A DNA stretch of 64,000 nucleotides. Origin: Gracilaria domingensis (taxonomy: Eukaryota; Rhodophyta; Florideophyceae; Gracilariales; Gracilariaceae). The DNA lies in NCBI GenBank assembly GCA_022539475.1, contig VCMS01000179.1:1-64000 (forward strand), given 5' to 3'. This document shows, piece by piece, positions 39,805-52,725 of this stretch (its first letter is position 1; each line of letters opens with the position of its first letter). The notes below the pieces were generated by a model that worked only from the letters and a program-made list of their open reading frames with translations, had not been told where the DNA came from and did not search any database. The position numbers and the translations under genes are program-made.

Positions 39805-40952
39805 AACACATTGCAAACAAACCAAAACCAAAGTCCAAACAAAACAGTTCGTATAGCATTACCGTTCACAAGTTAATCCAAAATTTCAAACATTGTCATA
39901 AACGTACAGTACCTACCAGAACAAGTGGTAGCATCGATAACCAGTGTTCACAGTGTCAGAATCTACAACAGGCTCCAAGCAACTGAGAGTTAGTGAGCCG
40001 GAAAACACTACTGCCCCGCCGAAATTTAATTCAGTGAGGATCGAGAAAATTGGGGAACAAAAGAAGGGCTCAAGCAGTAAATCAAATTAGAAGGGAAGGA
40101 AACGGTCATATACCAGTGGATCAAGGAGCAGTGACTCAGTGTCGATAACCAAGGGCAAAACGTCTTCAAAAACAGTATCTTCATCCGTGGTAGTAACAAC
40201 CCAGAAGTCGTGGTCAGCTGCGAAAACGAAATTATCTTCGGACAAATCTGTCCCTTCCAGCAGCAATTCCAAATTGCCGGCTAAACCATCTTCCCCCAAT
40301 AGAAAATACATAAAACACCCCCTTTGCCCATGGATAAAGACCCCGCTACTACAAGTCATCAACGATCTACCGCCGTTGCCGAAACCTATTCGCCATCGTA
40401 CGTCGCGTATTACTCGCAAGACGAAGGCTCCGGCGAACGGCATTTCCCAACCGGACTTCGAGGCGTATCTCACGATCACCAACAAATATCTGTCGTCACT
40501 CGAAGATCTGCGCAGGCCACTACCGCCACTTCATACTCGGGACGAAAGGACGATCTAGGGTAGCAATTACTTTCAGCGCCAGAGTTCCAATCAGAGAGAA
40601 GTTCAAGATCGCCCGGAGCGCTTACTTGGTCAAATACGGTACTCGAACGCTCATGGTAAGCCAATTGGTCGTAGGAGCCTACCATCGCTTAGTCAACTCC
40701 GGTCGTTGCTAACAACCGCTGTTCCGTGTACCACTCCGAGAAAACTCTAACTACATCGTAGGAGGATCATAATTGTTCCGAAAACCATATCAGTAACTTG
40801 ATTACAGGGAAAGGGTTCAAAGAAGCTGGAAGGGACATACTCCGTCTTTACGCCGAGCAACTGAAGGATAATTGTCCAATGTGCAATCTCTGGTGTTCAG
40901 ATTCGCTTTTATACCGACAGCACTTCTATACCGCCGAGCACCGAACCCGAAT
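39805..40952 (+). repeat. Left arm of 1.1 kb inverted duplication
   Basis: About 1.14 kb is repeated almost exactly in inverted orientation at about 41,258-42,395, with a spacer of about 305 bp. The arm encodes a 139-residue open frame (40,139-40,558), basic and S/T-rich at the start. A later frame encodes a C2H2-like segment ('CPMCNLWCSDSLLYRQHFYTAEH', near 40,878-40,945). One extra stop and a few substitutions distinguish the arms. Confidence 0.9.
40139..40558 (+). CDS. 139-residue ORF in inverted duplication (left)
   Basis: This open frame is identical at protein level to the minus-strand frame at 41,647-42,066. Residues 1-60 are Ser/Thr/Lys-rich. Residues 75-139 are Pro/Arg-rich, with 'FEAYLTITNKYLSSLEDLRRPLPPL'. 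It is not recognised. It may be part of a gag-like or accessory product of the adjacent Ty3/gypsy element, whose coding direction on the right arm leads into it. Confidence 0.35.
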   Translation: MSITKGKTSSKTVSSSVVVTTQKSWSAAKTKLSSDKSVPSSSNSKLPAKPSSPNRKYIKHPLCPWIKTPLLQVINDLPPLPKPIRHRTSRITRKTKAPANGISQPDFEAYLTITNKYLSSLEDLRRPLPPLHTRDERTI

Positions 40953-41257
40953 CAATTCCTTCTTATAGTTCGCAGAAGCATTGGGCTGGCTGAATGAAAG
41001 CCACTTCATTCTGTCGCGAAGAAACTAAAAGAGAATTGAGCTTCTATTAGTAGGGTGGTGCGTACTCTGAAAGGCACACAGCGAAAAAGATTGTAGAGGA
41101 TCTTTGAATATAGAATAGTGACATCGTTGAGTGCATTGAGTATCAACAAAAACAAAACAAGGAAAAGCAAAGAATGGTAGTGAATTGAGATAAAGTTTGA
41201 ATTTTCGTTCTTGTCCAAAATTAAAGAAATGAATTCAGAAACACCTGAAGTCCATAT

Positions 41258-42395
41258 GGTTCTGTGCTCGGCGGTATAGAGGTGGTGTCGGTATAAAAGC
41301 GAATCTGAACACCAGAGATTGCACATTGGACAATTATCCTTCAGTTGCTCGGCGTAAAGACGGAGTATGTCCCTTCCAGCTTCTTTGAACCCTTTCCCTG
41401 TAATCAAGTTACTGATATGGTTTTCGGAACAATTATGATCCTCCTACGATGTAGTTAGAGTTTTCTCGGAGTGGTACACGGAACAGCGGTTGTTAGCAAC
41501 GACCGGAGTTGACTAAGCGATGGTAGGCTCCTACGACCAATTGGCTTACCATGAGCGTTCGAGTACCGTATTTGAGCAAGTAAGCGCTCCGGGCGATCTT
41601 GAACTTCTCTCTGATTGGAACTCTGGCGCTGAAAGTAATTGCTACCCTAGATCGTCCTTTCGTCCCGAGTATGAAGTGGCGGTAGAGGCCTGCGCAGATC
41701 TTCGAGTGACGACAGATATTTGTTGGTGATCGTGAGATACGCCTCGAAGTCCGGTTGGGAAATGCCGTTCGCCGGAGCCTTCGTCTTGCGAGTAATACGC
41801 GACGTACGATGGCGAATAGGTTTTGGCAACGGCGGTAGATCGTTGATGACTTGTAGTAGCGGGGTCTTTATCCATGGGCAAAGGGGGTGTTTTATGTATT
41901 TTCTATTGGGGGAAGATGGTTTAGCCGGCAATTTGGAATTGCTGCTGGAAGGGACAGATTTGTCCGAAGATAATTTCGTTTTCGCAGCTGACCACGACTT
42001 CTGGGTTGTTACTACCACGGATGAAGATACTGTTTTTGAAGACGTTTTGCCCTTGGTTATCGACACTGAGTCACTGCTCCTTGATTCACTGGTATATGAC
42101 CGTTTCCTTCCCTTCTAATTTGATTTACTGCTTGAGCCCTTCTTTTGTTCCCCAATTTTCTCAATCCTCACTGATTTAAATTTCGGCGGGGCAGTAGTGT
42201 TTTCCGGCTCACTAATGCTCAGTTGCTTGGAGCCTGTTGTAGATTCTGACACTGTGAACACTGGTTATCGATGCTACCACTTGTTCTGGTAGGTACTGTA
42301 CGTTTATGACAATGTTTGAAACTTTGGATTAACTTGTGAACGGTAATGCTATGCTAACTGTTGTGTTTGGATTTTGGTTTTGGTTTGTATACAAT
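41258..42395 (-). repeat. Right arm of 1.1 kb inverted duplication
   Basis: This is the inverted copy of 39,805-40,952. It contains the 139-residue frame at 41,647-42,066 (-) and the finger-like frame reaching 41,006-41,407 (-), here 'CPMCNLWCSDSLLYRHHLYTAEH'. It directly follows the integrase end of the minus-strand Ty3/gypsy relic, so it is probably that element's 3' region. Confidence 0.9.
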
Positions 42396-44525
42396 TTGTT
42401 TTTAATTCGTATGACCTTCCTTTTGCAAATTTACTTAATACTTCGAAAGGTCCAATAAAATGTGGGGCAAATTTCTTTACTCGACCAGGCCTCAATTTCA
42501 TTCTTTTTTGTAGAGAGCATAACGTGATCTCCAAGCTCGACATTTGTATCCCGTCGCGTAGGGTCTAAGCGATGTATTGCATATTGATTCGCAGCATTTA
42601 TTGAGTCACGAGCAATATCTGTAGCATATTTTATATCTTTTACAAATTTTTCCGAAGCATCAGTGCTTATTACATATTCATCTGACAAAAGAATATCTGC
42701 AATATTTAAAGGATGTTGCCCATATGCGAGATAAGAAAGAGTTTGAGATGTTGCTTCGTTAATGTGATTATCATCAGCGAGTTCCAGTCCCGGGAAGTAT
42801 TTAATCCCATCTTTTTGTGAATAGCCCACGAAACAACGAAGCATTTCTTCCAATGTGCGAAAAGCTCTTTCTGATTTTTCATCCGTTTGCGGGTGATATG
42901 CAGTTGATATATTTAACTCTACTTTTAAGATCTTCATAAGTTCCGTTCAAACATTCCCAGTAAATCTAGAATGTCGATCTGATATTATCTTTCTTGGTAT
43001 TCCATAATGTTTATATATTTCTCTATAAATAATTTAGCGGTTTTTCTAGCATTTACACTGTCCGTCAGTGGAACGAAATGTGTTCTTTTTGATAACTTAT
43101 CCACAACGACTAATATGCCTGAATATCCTTCTGCTGTCTTTGGTAGTTTTAATACATATATATAATCCATTGATACTATTTCCCATTTCTTGGTTGGTCG
43201 TGGATGAGAACGAAGTAATCATAATGGTTTTTGATTTGAGCTCTTAGCTCTTTGACATTTGTGGCACTTTCCAACAAGCATTTCAATTTCCTTATTCATC
43301 TTTGGCCAATAGCAATATCGCTTAGTTAACTGTTTTGTTCTTTGAATTCCGCGATGAGCTCCTTGTAACGATTCGTGACTGTCTTCAATAATACGATTTC
43401 CTATGCTTCCGTTCGGTATACCCAATTCTCGTTAAGATATATTCTCATTCCTCTTTTTTTCGAATGAATTTATTGGTTCTTGATAGTTACTTTTAAAGAA
43501 TTCATCCTTATCGTATTCGTCTTCTAGCTTCTTCAAAGTTTTATCATGTACCTGAATTGTTTTTATGTCCATTAAATCTTTAATTGTACTAGTTGGTACA
43601 TTTTGCACTTCTTTTTCTTTTCTTGAGAGATCATTAGAAACTTTATTAAGTTTTCCCTTAATATGCTTAATTTCATAGTCCAAATCTTGCATGAATTCAA
43701 CCCATCGTGCTTGTTTTCTTGATAGTAATTTTTGAATTTTCAAGTACTTAAGAGGATGGTGATCTGTGTATATTACGAATTTTGAGCTATGTAGAGATGG
43801 TCTTCATATTTCTAAAGAAAATATTATTGCCAGTAGTTTTCTTTCATGTGTTGAATATTTTTGTTCAGCAGGATTTAATTTTCCAGATGCATAAACTACA
43901 GGACGACTGCCTGTTTCCTCTGTTTGTGTTAAGACTGCACCTATGTCCGTTCCTGAAGCATCATATGTTAATTCATATGCAAGTGAGGCATCAGCACATC
44001 TAAGTAAAGGTGTGTTGCTTAACTCTTTTTCCAATCTCTCAAATGCGTTTTGTTCATTTTCTTCCCATTGAAGTTGTTCACATTTCTTCGTCAACTCCGT
44101 TAATGGTGCACCAATCTTCGCAAAGTCTTTAACAAACCTTCTATAATAGTTACATATTCCTAGGAAGCTTTTTACTTCCGTAACATTAGCCAGTTTTTCC
44201 CAATTTCGAATAGCTATTGTTTTCTTTGGATCAACGTTTATGTCATTAGTTGTGATGACCTGTTCTAAATATTCTGTTGATTGTTTTTAAAATTTGCAGC
44301 TTGAAAGCTTTCGATAACAACGTATTCTCTCTTAATATTTGGAAAACGTTTTCCAATTGTTTCATATATTCTTCCTTTGTTTTGCTACATATTAGTCTAT
44401 CATCCAGGTATACTAGTATAAAGGTATCTAGATACTTACGGAATATGATGCATATCAATGTCTGGAAGCATCCTGAGCCCCCTGTTAAGCCAAATGGTGT
44501 TACCATATATTCGAACTGGACATAG
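42349..44525 (-). pseudogene. Ty3/gypsy polyprotein relic (RT-RNaseH-integrase)
   Basis: The order on the minus strand is a reverse transcriptase end (44,506-44,246; 'YLDDRLICSKTKEEY', with the catalytic YxDD as YLDD), RNase H (44,094-43,432; 'YELTYDASGTDIGAVLTQ', 'YSTHERKLLAII') and the H2C2 integrase finger (43,425-43,219; 'HRGIQRTKQLTKRYCYWPKM..C..C'). The integrase core follows (43,170-42,985; 'DYIYVLKLPKTAEGYSGILVVVDKLSKRTHFVPL', then 42,937-42,431; 'STAYHPQTDEKSERAFRTLEEMLR'). The C-terminal barrel ends it (42,543-42,349; 'FIGPFEVLSKFAKGRSYEL'). Multiple stops and shifts separate the pieces. The gag, protease and most of the RT are missing at the right. Domain order RT-RH-INT places it in Ty3/gypsy. 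Confidence 0.9.
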
Positions 44526-46804
44526 CCCGTTTAGAACGCTGTTTTTTCTGCATGAGAGAGATGCCCTGCGAATAAGGAATGAACTTGGAAATAAAGAAAA
44601 TTGGAAAAGAGACTACGTAACGCGAAACAAATAGAGGAGAAAAATAATTACATCGAGGAAGCTGTTAGGGTCTTTGGAAGCAGAGGAAAGTGCAAGCAGG
44701 GATCAGCTCTGAAAGAAGGTGATGTAAAAGAAGAGAGGCGAATTAGAATGGAGATAACGCTTTGAATTCGAAAAAAGTGAACGAGGAGGCACCGGACAGT
44801 GCGAGAAAGAACGTTATTGTAAATGCGCTTCACGAAGCAGATGGATCAAGGAAACTTCGTACAGGAGCTCGACAGATGGAAAAAAACGAAGGTGACACAG
44901 GAGTCACTAACCATTGGAGCTGACTACTTCTATCAATCTATGTCCTTTATCTTCATCATTTTTGACGCTGAAGAACGAAACATGCGATGTGTTGGTATCG
45001 GAGCCAGGATACCAGAAATGGTACTACCTGTCTATGTGGTACACTGAAGTGACCTTTGTAGAAACCACAGTACTATCAGTGGTAAACTCGTCGGTACCCA
45101 TTATCGGCCTCTCTTCGTGTGGATCAGATTGGAGTATCAAAAATACCGAATCAGAACAGCTCGAACCTTTGGAGGAATCATTTGATACTGAAGACGGGGA
45201 CGAAGAAACTTCGCGAGTGGATTCCTGTCAGGATGATTAGCTAGAAATTTAAATACTTGTAGAATGAACACTCTTACACATTGAAGAAGGACCAATGTCC
45301 TCGCAAACACTAGATTTCTTTCCATTTTTCTTGCTGTAGCCGGCGCTTGCAAGGGCACGTTCTCGTTCCCTGTTCTGCGATTTTTATCTGTATTTTTGCT
45401 TTCTCGCAGCTTCTTTGGCCCTTGAACTCGATTGCAGCATTGAAGGTACAAATTTTCCCTTTCTCGGCGAAGTAATGCCCAAGGGGGTGCTGTAACTGGT
45501 TGACCAACAAAGTGCTCGGTTTCCTTGTACAAGGATCCTGTCTTTTCTTTCTCGACTATACAAATGAACTTCGCAGAATTTGGCACCACACTTGAGAGCA
45601 GACCAGCAGTACGCAGCCCAAAATTATTGTGAACTAAGTGTACTACTTGACGATGAGCAGTGTTGATAGAGTATTATATTTCCTGAGGCACCGAGATGCC
45701 GATGTTTTATGCCACCCGAACTTACTTCAGTGTCCGGTGATGCCATTGGATTCGGGCATGGCTCGATACTTTGCGATGGAGAGGAACATGGGAGGGCCTC
45801 TAAATCGGACGCTGCAGTAATATCGATTCCAGAATTCGGTTCGGTACTCAAACGATCGTTTGTATTTAGTGACGTGATGGTATTGGGGACAACTTTCGCA
45901 TCCGGTTTTGCTGTGGTATTTGGAGTGCAGTCAGCATCCGCTAATAGATTCCATTTGGTATTTGCATTGCGCATGATTTCTGTTCGGTACCTTCCTGTGC
46001 TTTTCTAGGCTAGCACACCATTTCTTGCTTCCAAGCTTGACGAAGACGCTTGAGGTCGACACCAAAATATCTGATTTTTGCAACGGGTGTGCTCCGTCCG
46101 ACGAAAAATTCTTTTCCTAACACGGAGCCAATGAAATGCAATTTTTCAAATACTTCTGTCCAGTTGATAACCAATGAGAGTCAATTTTGACCGTGTGGAT
46201 TCATGATCCCATCTGCAGCTTGCCAAAAGAGTTGGAAAGCCACAACGATCGTCACTATGAGATCGATTTCCTCGATTGCAATGCATCAATCTCACTTGCT
46301 CCAAACTGGTCAGAGCACTAATTTATTGATCATTAAATTGCAGTGTTACGAAGATTAGAACAAGAAGCCAATAGAAAAAGCAATGTCTGAAGCTTCACTC
46401 AGATGGCAGCGACAATACTCTGGTGGCCCCGGAGCATGTTACGATATGGTGCTCTGTCTATTTGCGCCTCTACCGTACGTGTTGCTGTTTCCTCTAAACG
46501 GTGGTTAATTGGTGAAACGTCTGGATGTCTTCATCAATACGGCAAGGTGTACCCTGAATTCTGTTGTTCACTTCGGATCTGTTTCAAATATCACATTTGA
46601 GATTGAAATGACGGATCTCTTCTAGCACACGCGTATGAAAACTGCGTTCGACGCAATACACTGAGAAACTGTAACATGGATTTTACTATCTGCCAATCGC
46701 ACGAAGACATACCTTGAAGAACACCTTTTAACGCAGACAAATGCCGCCTTTATGCAATCCGTCAGGTTTGTTTCGCAGTGAAGCATGTGATCTATATTGT
46801 CATT
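44526..46804. other. Unassigned region left of element 2
   Basis: Several short open frames occur on both strands (for example 44,914-45,240 plus, 45,137-45,589 minus, 45,624-45,974 minus) without recognisable domains or mutual continuity. I see no RNA gene or clear repeat. Confidence 0.3.
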
Positions 46805-47432
46805 CGTCTGTCTCTTGCAGATGCTAGTTTTTGGCGAGGGTCGTCCAGAAATTGGCAAGGGTCGTCCAGTAAATTTTTTGAAAAAATATCGAGATCAATT
46901 ATTTCAAAATCTGCAGATAATTGCTTGGGTCGTCCAGAATCGCTGTGCAGTAAATACTGGTGGGTTTTCCACTCGTGCTAGTTCTTTAGTCGAGGGCTAC
47001 CTGAACTGTATTTCGCGAAGTCTAGGTTCAGTTTCCATTAAGGTGCACATTACACGATACCTTCTGCGGAATGATACCCTGCAACGCATAGAATACTAGT
47101 GCTAGTACAGATGATGCCCATTATGAAATCATACCGTTTTATTCGTATCTATTCTTCTATCGACCGCTTTTGCTAACGACTACTTCGCTATATTACATGT
47201 ACCACATCCCCATGATGGAGCGGGTGTAGGCGCAATCTGCGGCAGATGCCGCAGACTGCACGTCCACCATCGGCTGTATCGGTAGAACAAATACGCACTC
47301 CGAGAGGATGAGGCGCGAAGCGCCTCATCCTCTCCGTTCGTCATGTAGAGAACCATGCCCAGATGCATGGTTCCCTACTTGAGGAACCTGCACCTGCAAC
47401 TCGTGAGCTACGTACGCATCAAAAGTCATTTA

Positions 47433-47938
47433 CCTGTATACGCAAGCGGAAAGTATCCATAAGTTAGTCAATGATCCGTTGGATACATTTGAAATGCGAT
47501 GGAACGTACCATTGATAAAGCAAAACAGAAACGTTGCGCTAGAAAAGTCGAGGGACCTAGTAACTCGCAAAATGAAAAAGAAGAAGGAAAGGGATCGGTT
47601 AGATTACCAGCCCACTAAAGCGCGAAAGGTGTCGAAGCGAGAACTCACAACCAAGAACACCAAGAATGCCCATGCAGCAAACATACCTCAAGATGCGATA
47701 AACGAAAGAGCAGCCTATGTCCCAACCAAGTACCAGAATCGCCTATCCCGAACAGCCAGAGATCGATCTTGAGAGACGAAATGAAATTGGTCGTTTTCCT
47801 GTATACGCAAGCAGAAAGTATCCATAAGTTAGTCAATGCTCCGTTGGATACAGTTGAAATGCGATAGAACGTACCATTTATAAGAGCAAAACAGAAACGT
47901 TGCGCTAGAAAAGTCGAGGGACCTAGTAACTCGCAAAA
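47433..47938 (+). repeat. 366-bp tandem repeat, about 1.4 copies
   Basis: Units begin CCTGTATACGCAAGC-like at 47,433 and 47,799. This is the counterpart of 13,401-14,290 in element 1, with one unit fewer. Confidence 0.8.
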
Positions 47939-48189
47939 GTAACCCAAAGCCTTTTTCCTGCCGTTTACATGTCGCAGAGCGCGAAGAGACGTGGTGAGGA
48001 TTGGTTAGTTTAGAACAAAGATACGTAGAAGGAAATGGAAGCCCGTACGAAAAGACTGCACGGAAAGACTGCACGGAATACATCCGTGAGATACGGATGC
48101 TGTCCGCTTTATGGAGGCGTCCGACGAGGGCGGAGAAAGAGAATAAGGTACGCTTCATGTCCGCTTAATGGAATCTATTCTCAGCACGC

Positions 48190-48275
48190 TACTTCGTAAT
48201 CCGTCGTACTTTTTTCCGCCCTCGCACTTCGTAGCGAGTGCGAGGGCGGAAAAACGTACGACGGAGCGGAGTAGA
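48190..48275. repeat. Long palindrome upstream of transposase (element 2)
   Basis: CCGTCGTAC..TTTTTTCCGCC..CTCGCACTTCGTAGCG is followed by its complement (GTGCGAGGGCGGAAAAACGT..), centred near 48,235. Only the right half exists in element 1, so one copy has lost or gained an arm. Confidence 0.7.
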
Positions 48276-48629
48276 ACGCGAGGATGGCACGGATCACGAC
48301 GGTAACAAAAGATTGGACGTCGGACGGGCGGGGGCGGCGGCGGAGGGAAGAGATTTATTTTTCTGTGCGAGATTGGACAAGTGTACAGCGTACAACGTTG
48401 GGAAACCAGAGGTTTATAACCAGTGGTAGATAATACGAGAAGTACACCCTTGTGTTGAGGTCGACGTGTACCTACGTTCCTTTTTGAACGAAAGCACGTG
48501 ATTTAAACTCAAAATATATTCTCCGTTCTGAGCAACACGTCGATATTGACTGTCGCTCGACTTCCTTCTCCCTTCGGACGCCCTTCCCTTGCAGTCTTTG
48601 TCGTCGTTTCTCGTTCATTTCTTCTTCCC

Positions 48630-51430
48630 ATGGTCTACTACTGTACACATAAGAAGCGTGGGTGCCCCTCCGGTACTCGCCGAGGAGTCTTATCTCTTCA
48701 ACAGCATGTCAACCATTGCCCGTTTCGTCTGAAAGCAGCGCTGGAAGACGACAATAGCCGGGCCATTCGGAGAAGCAAGCGTCTCAAGCTTTCCGCGCCC
48801 GCGCCCGCATCTTCCGAAACGGTCACTGCCCCTTGTCGCCTTCCCGAGCCTCCAGTGTCCAAGGACATCGTCGACCCCACTCCGTGCGCCCCTCCCATTC
48901 GGGACACTTCGCATTGTGTTTCTCCTTCTACGGGTCCCGCGTCATTAGAGCGAGAACACGGAAGCAGTTCCCGCCCAGTGCCTTCTGAGGAGGCCCTTGG
49001 TGATTTGCATATGGATTATCTCACGGTTTTTCTGGCTTCAGTAGCTTCCAACCTTGGTCATCGTGAGGCGGAAGAGCTAATTGGGCTACTTCGGGACCCG
49101 CGATTCTCGCAAAAGCGATTCAACGAGACCATAACAAGTTCCAAGCGCTGTACAGAACTGAAGAACGCCATTTTCGAATGATACGCCTCAAAGGACGGTT
49201 TCAATCGCAGAACTGTCTCGCCAGAAGGATGTAAGTTCAGCGCCACCCTCTACACGAGAGACCCCCTTCAGACACTTGTGAAACAGCTCCAGTTGGCTAA
49301 CAACGAAAACACATTCTTCCACCCTATACCTCAGACCCACTCCACGAAAATATCTCACCCCATGTCCGGCTCTCTCGCAAGAGACGCCACCTCAAAACTT
49401 AAGGAAATGGTCATAGGCTCTTTGGATAGTAGAATAGTGTGGTACTCCCAAGAAATAAGTTACAGTGAATCTTTCGTAGGTCTTCTGCAGGTATACAAGG
49501 ATAAGTCTTCAACAACTCTAAAGCAAACATCGGTTACCGCCTATCCTCTTCACCTCATATTTCTCAACTTCTCCGACGAGCTTCGCCGTAAGTGTATCCG
49601 TGATGACCTCACAGTAGTGGCATACTTCCCTACCACACTGATCGAGGTTTCCGCATCTGAAGCAGACGCAATGCCATTTGTTTCTAGCAAGTCTCTACGC
49701 GAGTCCAGGATGCAAATCCTTCAAGAATCTCTTCGTCAAGTCCTGGAGCCCATTCTAAATCTCACGCAGAAAGGTTTTCAGTTCATCGGCGAAGACAAAC
49801 TAAGTCGAGTGTGCCATCCTCTGCTTGCAAGTTATTGTGCGGATATTCCTGAGGCTAAGGACATTCTGTCCATTCTTCATGGGACCAAAACGGAAAGCCC
49901 GTGTCATAGATGCAAAGCCCCTCGCTCATCTTTATGCAGTCCTATTCCCACCTCATTCAACGGACGTTCTCAAAATCACACGAAAAGCATCCGAAAGACA
50001 TACACAGCTATCTTGAAACATGCACAAAAAGATGAGTCGCAAAGACGTCCACGTCGTGCGAGGGAGAGGAGATCTCAAGCGGATACTCTGATGCGTTCAA
50101 ATTCCATATCTCTCATTCCTTCGTTCCTCGAAACTTCCGTAAGCCTTGGAATGATCCCGGGATTGTCTCCATACAGTCTGTTCTCATTCGAACCATTACA
50201 CAACTTGCATCTCGGCATCTCAAAGTTGATAAAAACGGCCACAATCGAGAGATTGCAGTCAGACACCCTGTGCACCACAATAGGAACATCTGCATCGCGT
50301 TCATTTCGAACGATACGCACCCAACTCCTCAACCATGCAAACGCAATTCTAGCTGCCATAGAACGCGATTCTCCTGCCAAAGGTTTACATATCGATTTCT
50401 CCACGCAGGAGAAAGGCAAATCTTTGAATGGTATCTTCACGAAAGACGGTCTCCGTGGAATGCTGGAGGCCAAAAACTACAAAGCACTTGACATGGTCTT
50501 TCCCTTCATAGGAGCATTCTTTGACATATGCTGTGGAGAACAGGACGTTGCCCCAATCACAACCGTTTTCTCTCAGTATTCGGACTTGCTCTCGACCTTA
50601 TTCAGATACAATCGTGACCCGTATTGGACTGAAAGCTGTCTCCTGTGTCTTAGTTCGGAGATTGAAGCCTTCAAGCGTTCCGCAACAAAGACTTTGGCGG
50701 ATTTTCATCCCTCCAGATTGGGAACTCTGAAGTTTCATCTTCTCGATCATCTCGTGGACGATATTCGCCGTCTGGGAAGTATCAAGTACTACGACGCAGG
50801 CATATACGAACATGCACACCTGCTATTTAAGAGACACTACAAAAAGACGTCCAGAAGAACAGCAACGGCTGTGGAGGAGACTATTCGCTCCATTGAGCAC
50901 GGACATGTTAGAAAGCAATGGAATGGCAATACTCCTTACCAGCGTAATCCAGGTTTACCAGGAACTTCCACACAGCTTCCTCGGTTTGCAATGAGAGGGC
51001 GTTCTTTCACTTTACGAGCTCTTCAACATTGTGTTTCAAGTATGTACAGTTCAAAAACATGGACTGCTGTTAGAGAGATGTTCTCAAGTACGGACACAAG
51101 GTCGATTCTTGATCAGATTGGTGAACAGGCCCTTCCTCCTTTCCTCAGTCTCGTGAAAGAAACACTGGATGAGCACTCTATTACATACTTCCCAGAAAAG
51201 ACAAGGATAACTCTGGTGAATTCGGCCCTCGTGAAAGGCGGTTTCGTTCCGACTCTTGAACACTTCGATTCGTCTTCTAAGGCACTTAAGCTGGGACGAC
51301 CCAAATACCCCATCATCCAACGTGTCTTCGCTTCTCCAGCATTTGGTCCCAGTAGAAAGCCAAAGTTTTCCACTGTATTGGTAAGCGGAGAAGATTCAGA
51401 GACTTGGGTTGCCCAGGTAGTCGATCTGAT
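48630..51430 (+). pseudogene. Transposase of element 2: nonsense mutation and C-terminal deletion
   Basis: The frame is 95% or more like the element 1 transposase. The upstream ATG used at 14,878 is lost (agcATG became caacac-type sequence), supporting the start at 48,630. TGA at 49,179-49,181 replaces the CGA of element 1 (15,523). The frame then continues open to the deletion junction at 51,430/51,431. Beyond that it reads into promoter/array-side sequence to 51,656, so about 125 C-terminal residues are replaced. At 51,405-51,407 it retains TGG where element 1 has its stop. Confidence 0.85.
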
Positions 51431-51557
51431 GTCGGCCACGTCGCGATTCGGAGCTATTGCAAAGGTCGCGTATTGTGCTAAAAGTCGCGGATCAAGTGGG
51501 TGTGAAGCGCTAGTTTTCTCTAGTTTGATATGTGTGCACGGCGTGTGCAGCGAAATC

Positions 51558-52352
51558 ACTGCCAGAAGAGCCGGGAGGAGTGCTTTCGAAGGTCTCCGGA
51601 GGGTGCCAAAATGTGGCCAGAACGTGCCCGCGGGCGGAGGGGGTCGGTCGTGTTAGGGTAGCTACCCTACCACGACCGGACCCCCCCGCCCGCGGGCACG
51701 TTTTGGGCGATGTCTTGAAAAATGTGCGATATTATGCCCGCGGGCGGAGGGGGGTCGGTCGTGTTAGGGTAGCTACCCTAACACGACCGGACCCCCCCGC
51801 CCGCGCGCACGTTTTGGACGATTTCTTCAAAAATGTGCGATTTTATGCCCGCGGGCGGGGGGGGGTCAGTCGTGTTAGGGTAGCTACCCTAACACGACCG
51901 GACCCCCCCGCCCGCGAGCACGTTTTGAATGATTTTTTGAAAAATGTGCGATTTTATGCCCGCGGGCGGGGGGGTCGGTCGTGTTAGAGTAGCTACCCTA
52001 ACACGACCGTACCCCCCCACCCGCTGGCACGTTTTGGACGATTTTTTGAAAAATGTGCGATTTTATGCCCGCGGGCGCGGGGGTTCGGTCGTGTTAGGGT
52101 AGCTACCCTAACACGACCGGACCCCCCCGCCCGCGGGCACATTTTGGACGATTTTTTGAAAAATGTGCGATTTTATGCCCGCGGGCACGTTTTGGACGAT
52201 TTTTTGAAAAATGTGCGATTTTATGCCCGCGGGCGGGGGGGTCCGGTCGTGTTAGGGTAGCTACCCTAACACGACCGACCTCTCCCCGCTCGCGGGCACG
52301 TTTTGGCCACATTTCGGCGCCTTCCCGGGACCTCCCAAAACACGCCGCCCCG
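51558..52352. repeat. Palindrome array C (6 units, one module)
   Basis: Palindromes are centred near 51,663, 51,775, 51,887, 51,995, 52,106 and 52,261 with the same GTGTTAGGGTAGCTACCC core and AT-rich spacer. It is bounded by inverted GGAGGAGTG..GGAGGTCTCCGG-type motifs. Point differences inside stems (for example TTAGAG at about 51,989 and CTACCACG at about 51,668) show independent decay of units. Confidence 0.9.
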
Positions 52353-52552
52353 CAGTGATTTCGGTACACCCGGCCGCCGGTACGTTGGCGCCGCTGTCCA
52401 CGTGTATTCGCGGGAGTAGGCTGTACATGGAAGTAAATGAGTGTTCTCTTGACTACTATGCAAATCATTTGAAGAGCATGATTAGAGAGCGCGACCATTG
52501 CTCGCGTGAGTCATCATTGCGCGAACTCCACGACTCTAAAGCGTACAATCAG

Positions 52553-52664
52553 CGTGCGAGCGGCCACGGACAGGACACGGACGAGACTGGCAGTGCGCTG
52601 GGAGGAGCTGCCGAAAGCGGGGGTGCCCAGCGTAAGTCGCCATTTAAAAGGCTCGCATCCGTTC
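52553..52664 (+). promoter_or_regulatory. Promoter of the ParB-like gene, element 2
   Basis: This is the counterpart of 25,094-25,202 with the TTTAAA box. The divergent partner promoter is missing because the deletion ends at the equivalent of 23,754, just beyond it. Confidence 0.6.
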
Positions 52665-52725
52665 TTGTATCGTCCAGAGCGAACGTATTGTTGATATACA
52701 CCTTTCACTGCAATAGCTGTTCAAC

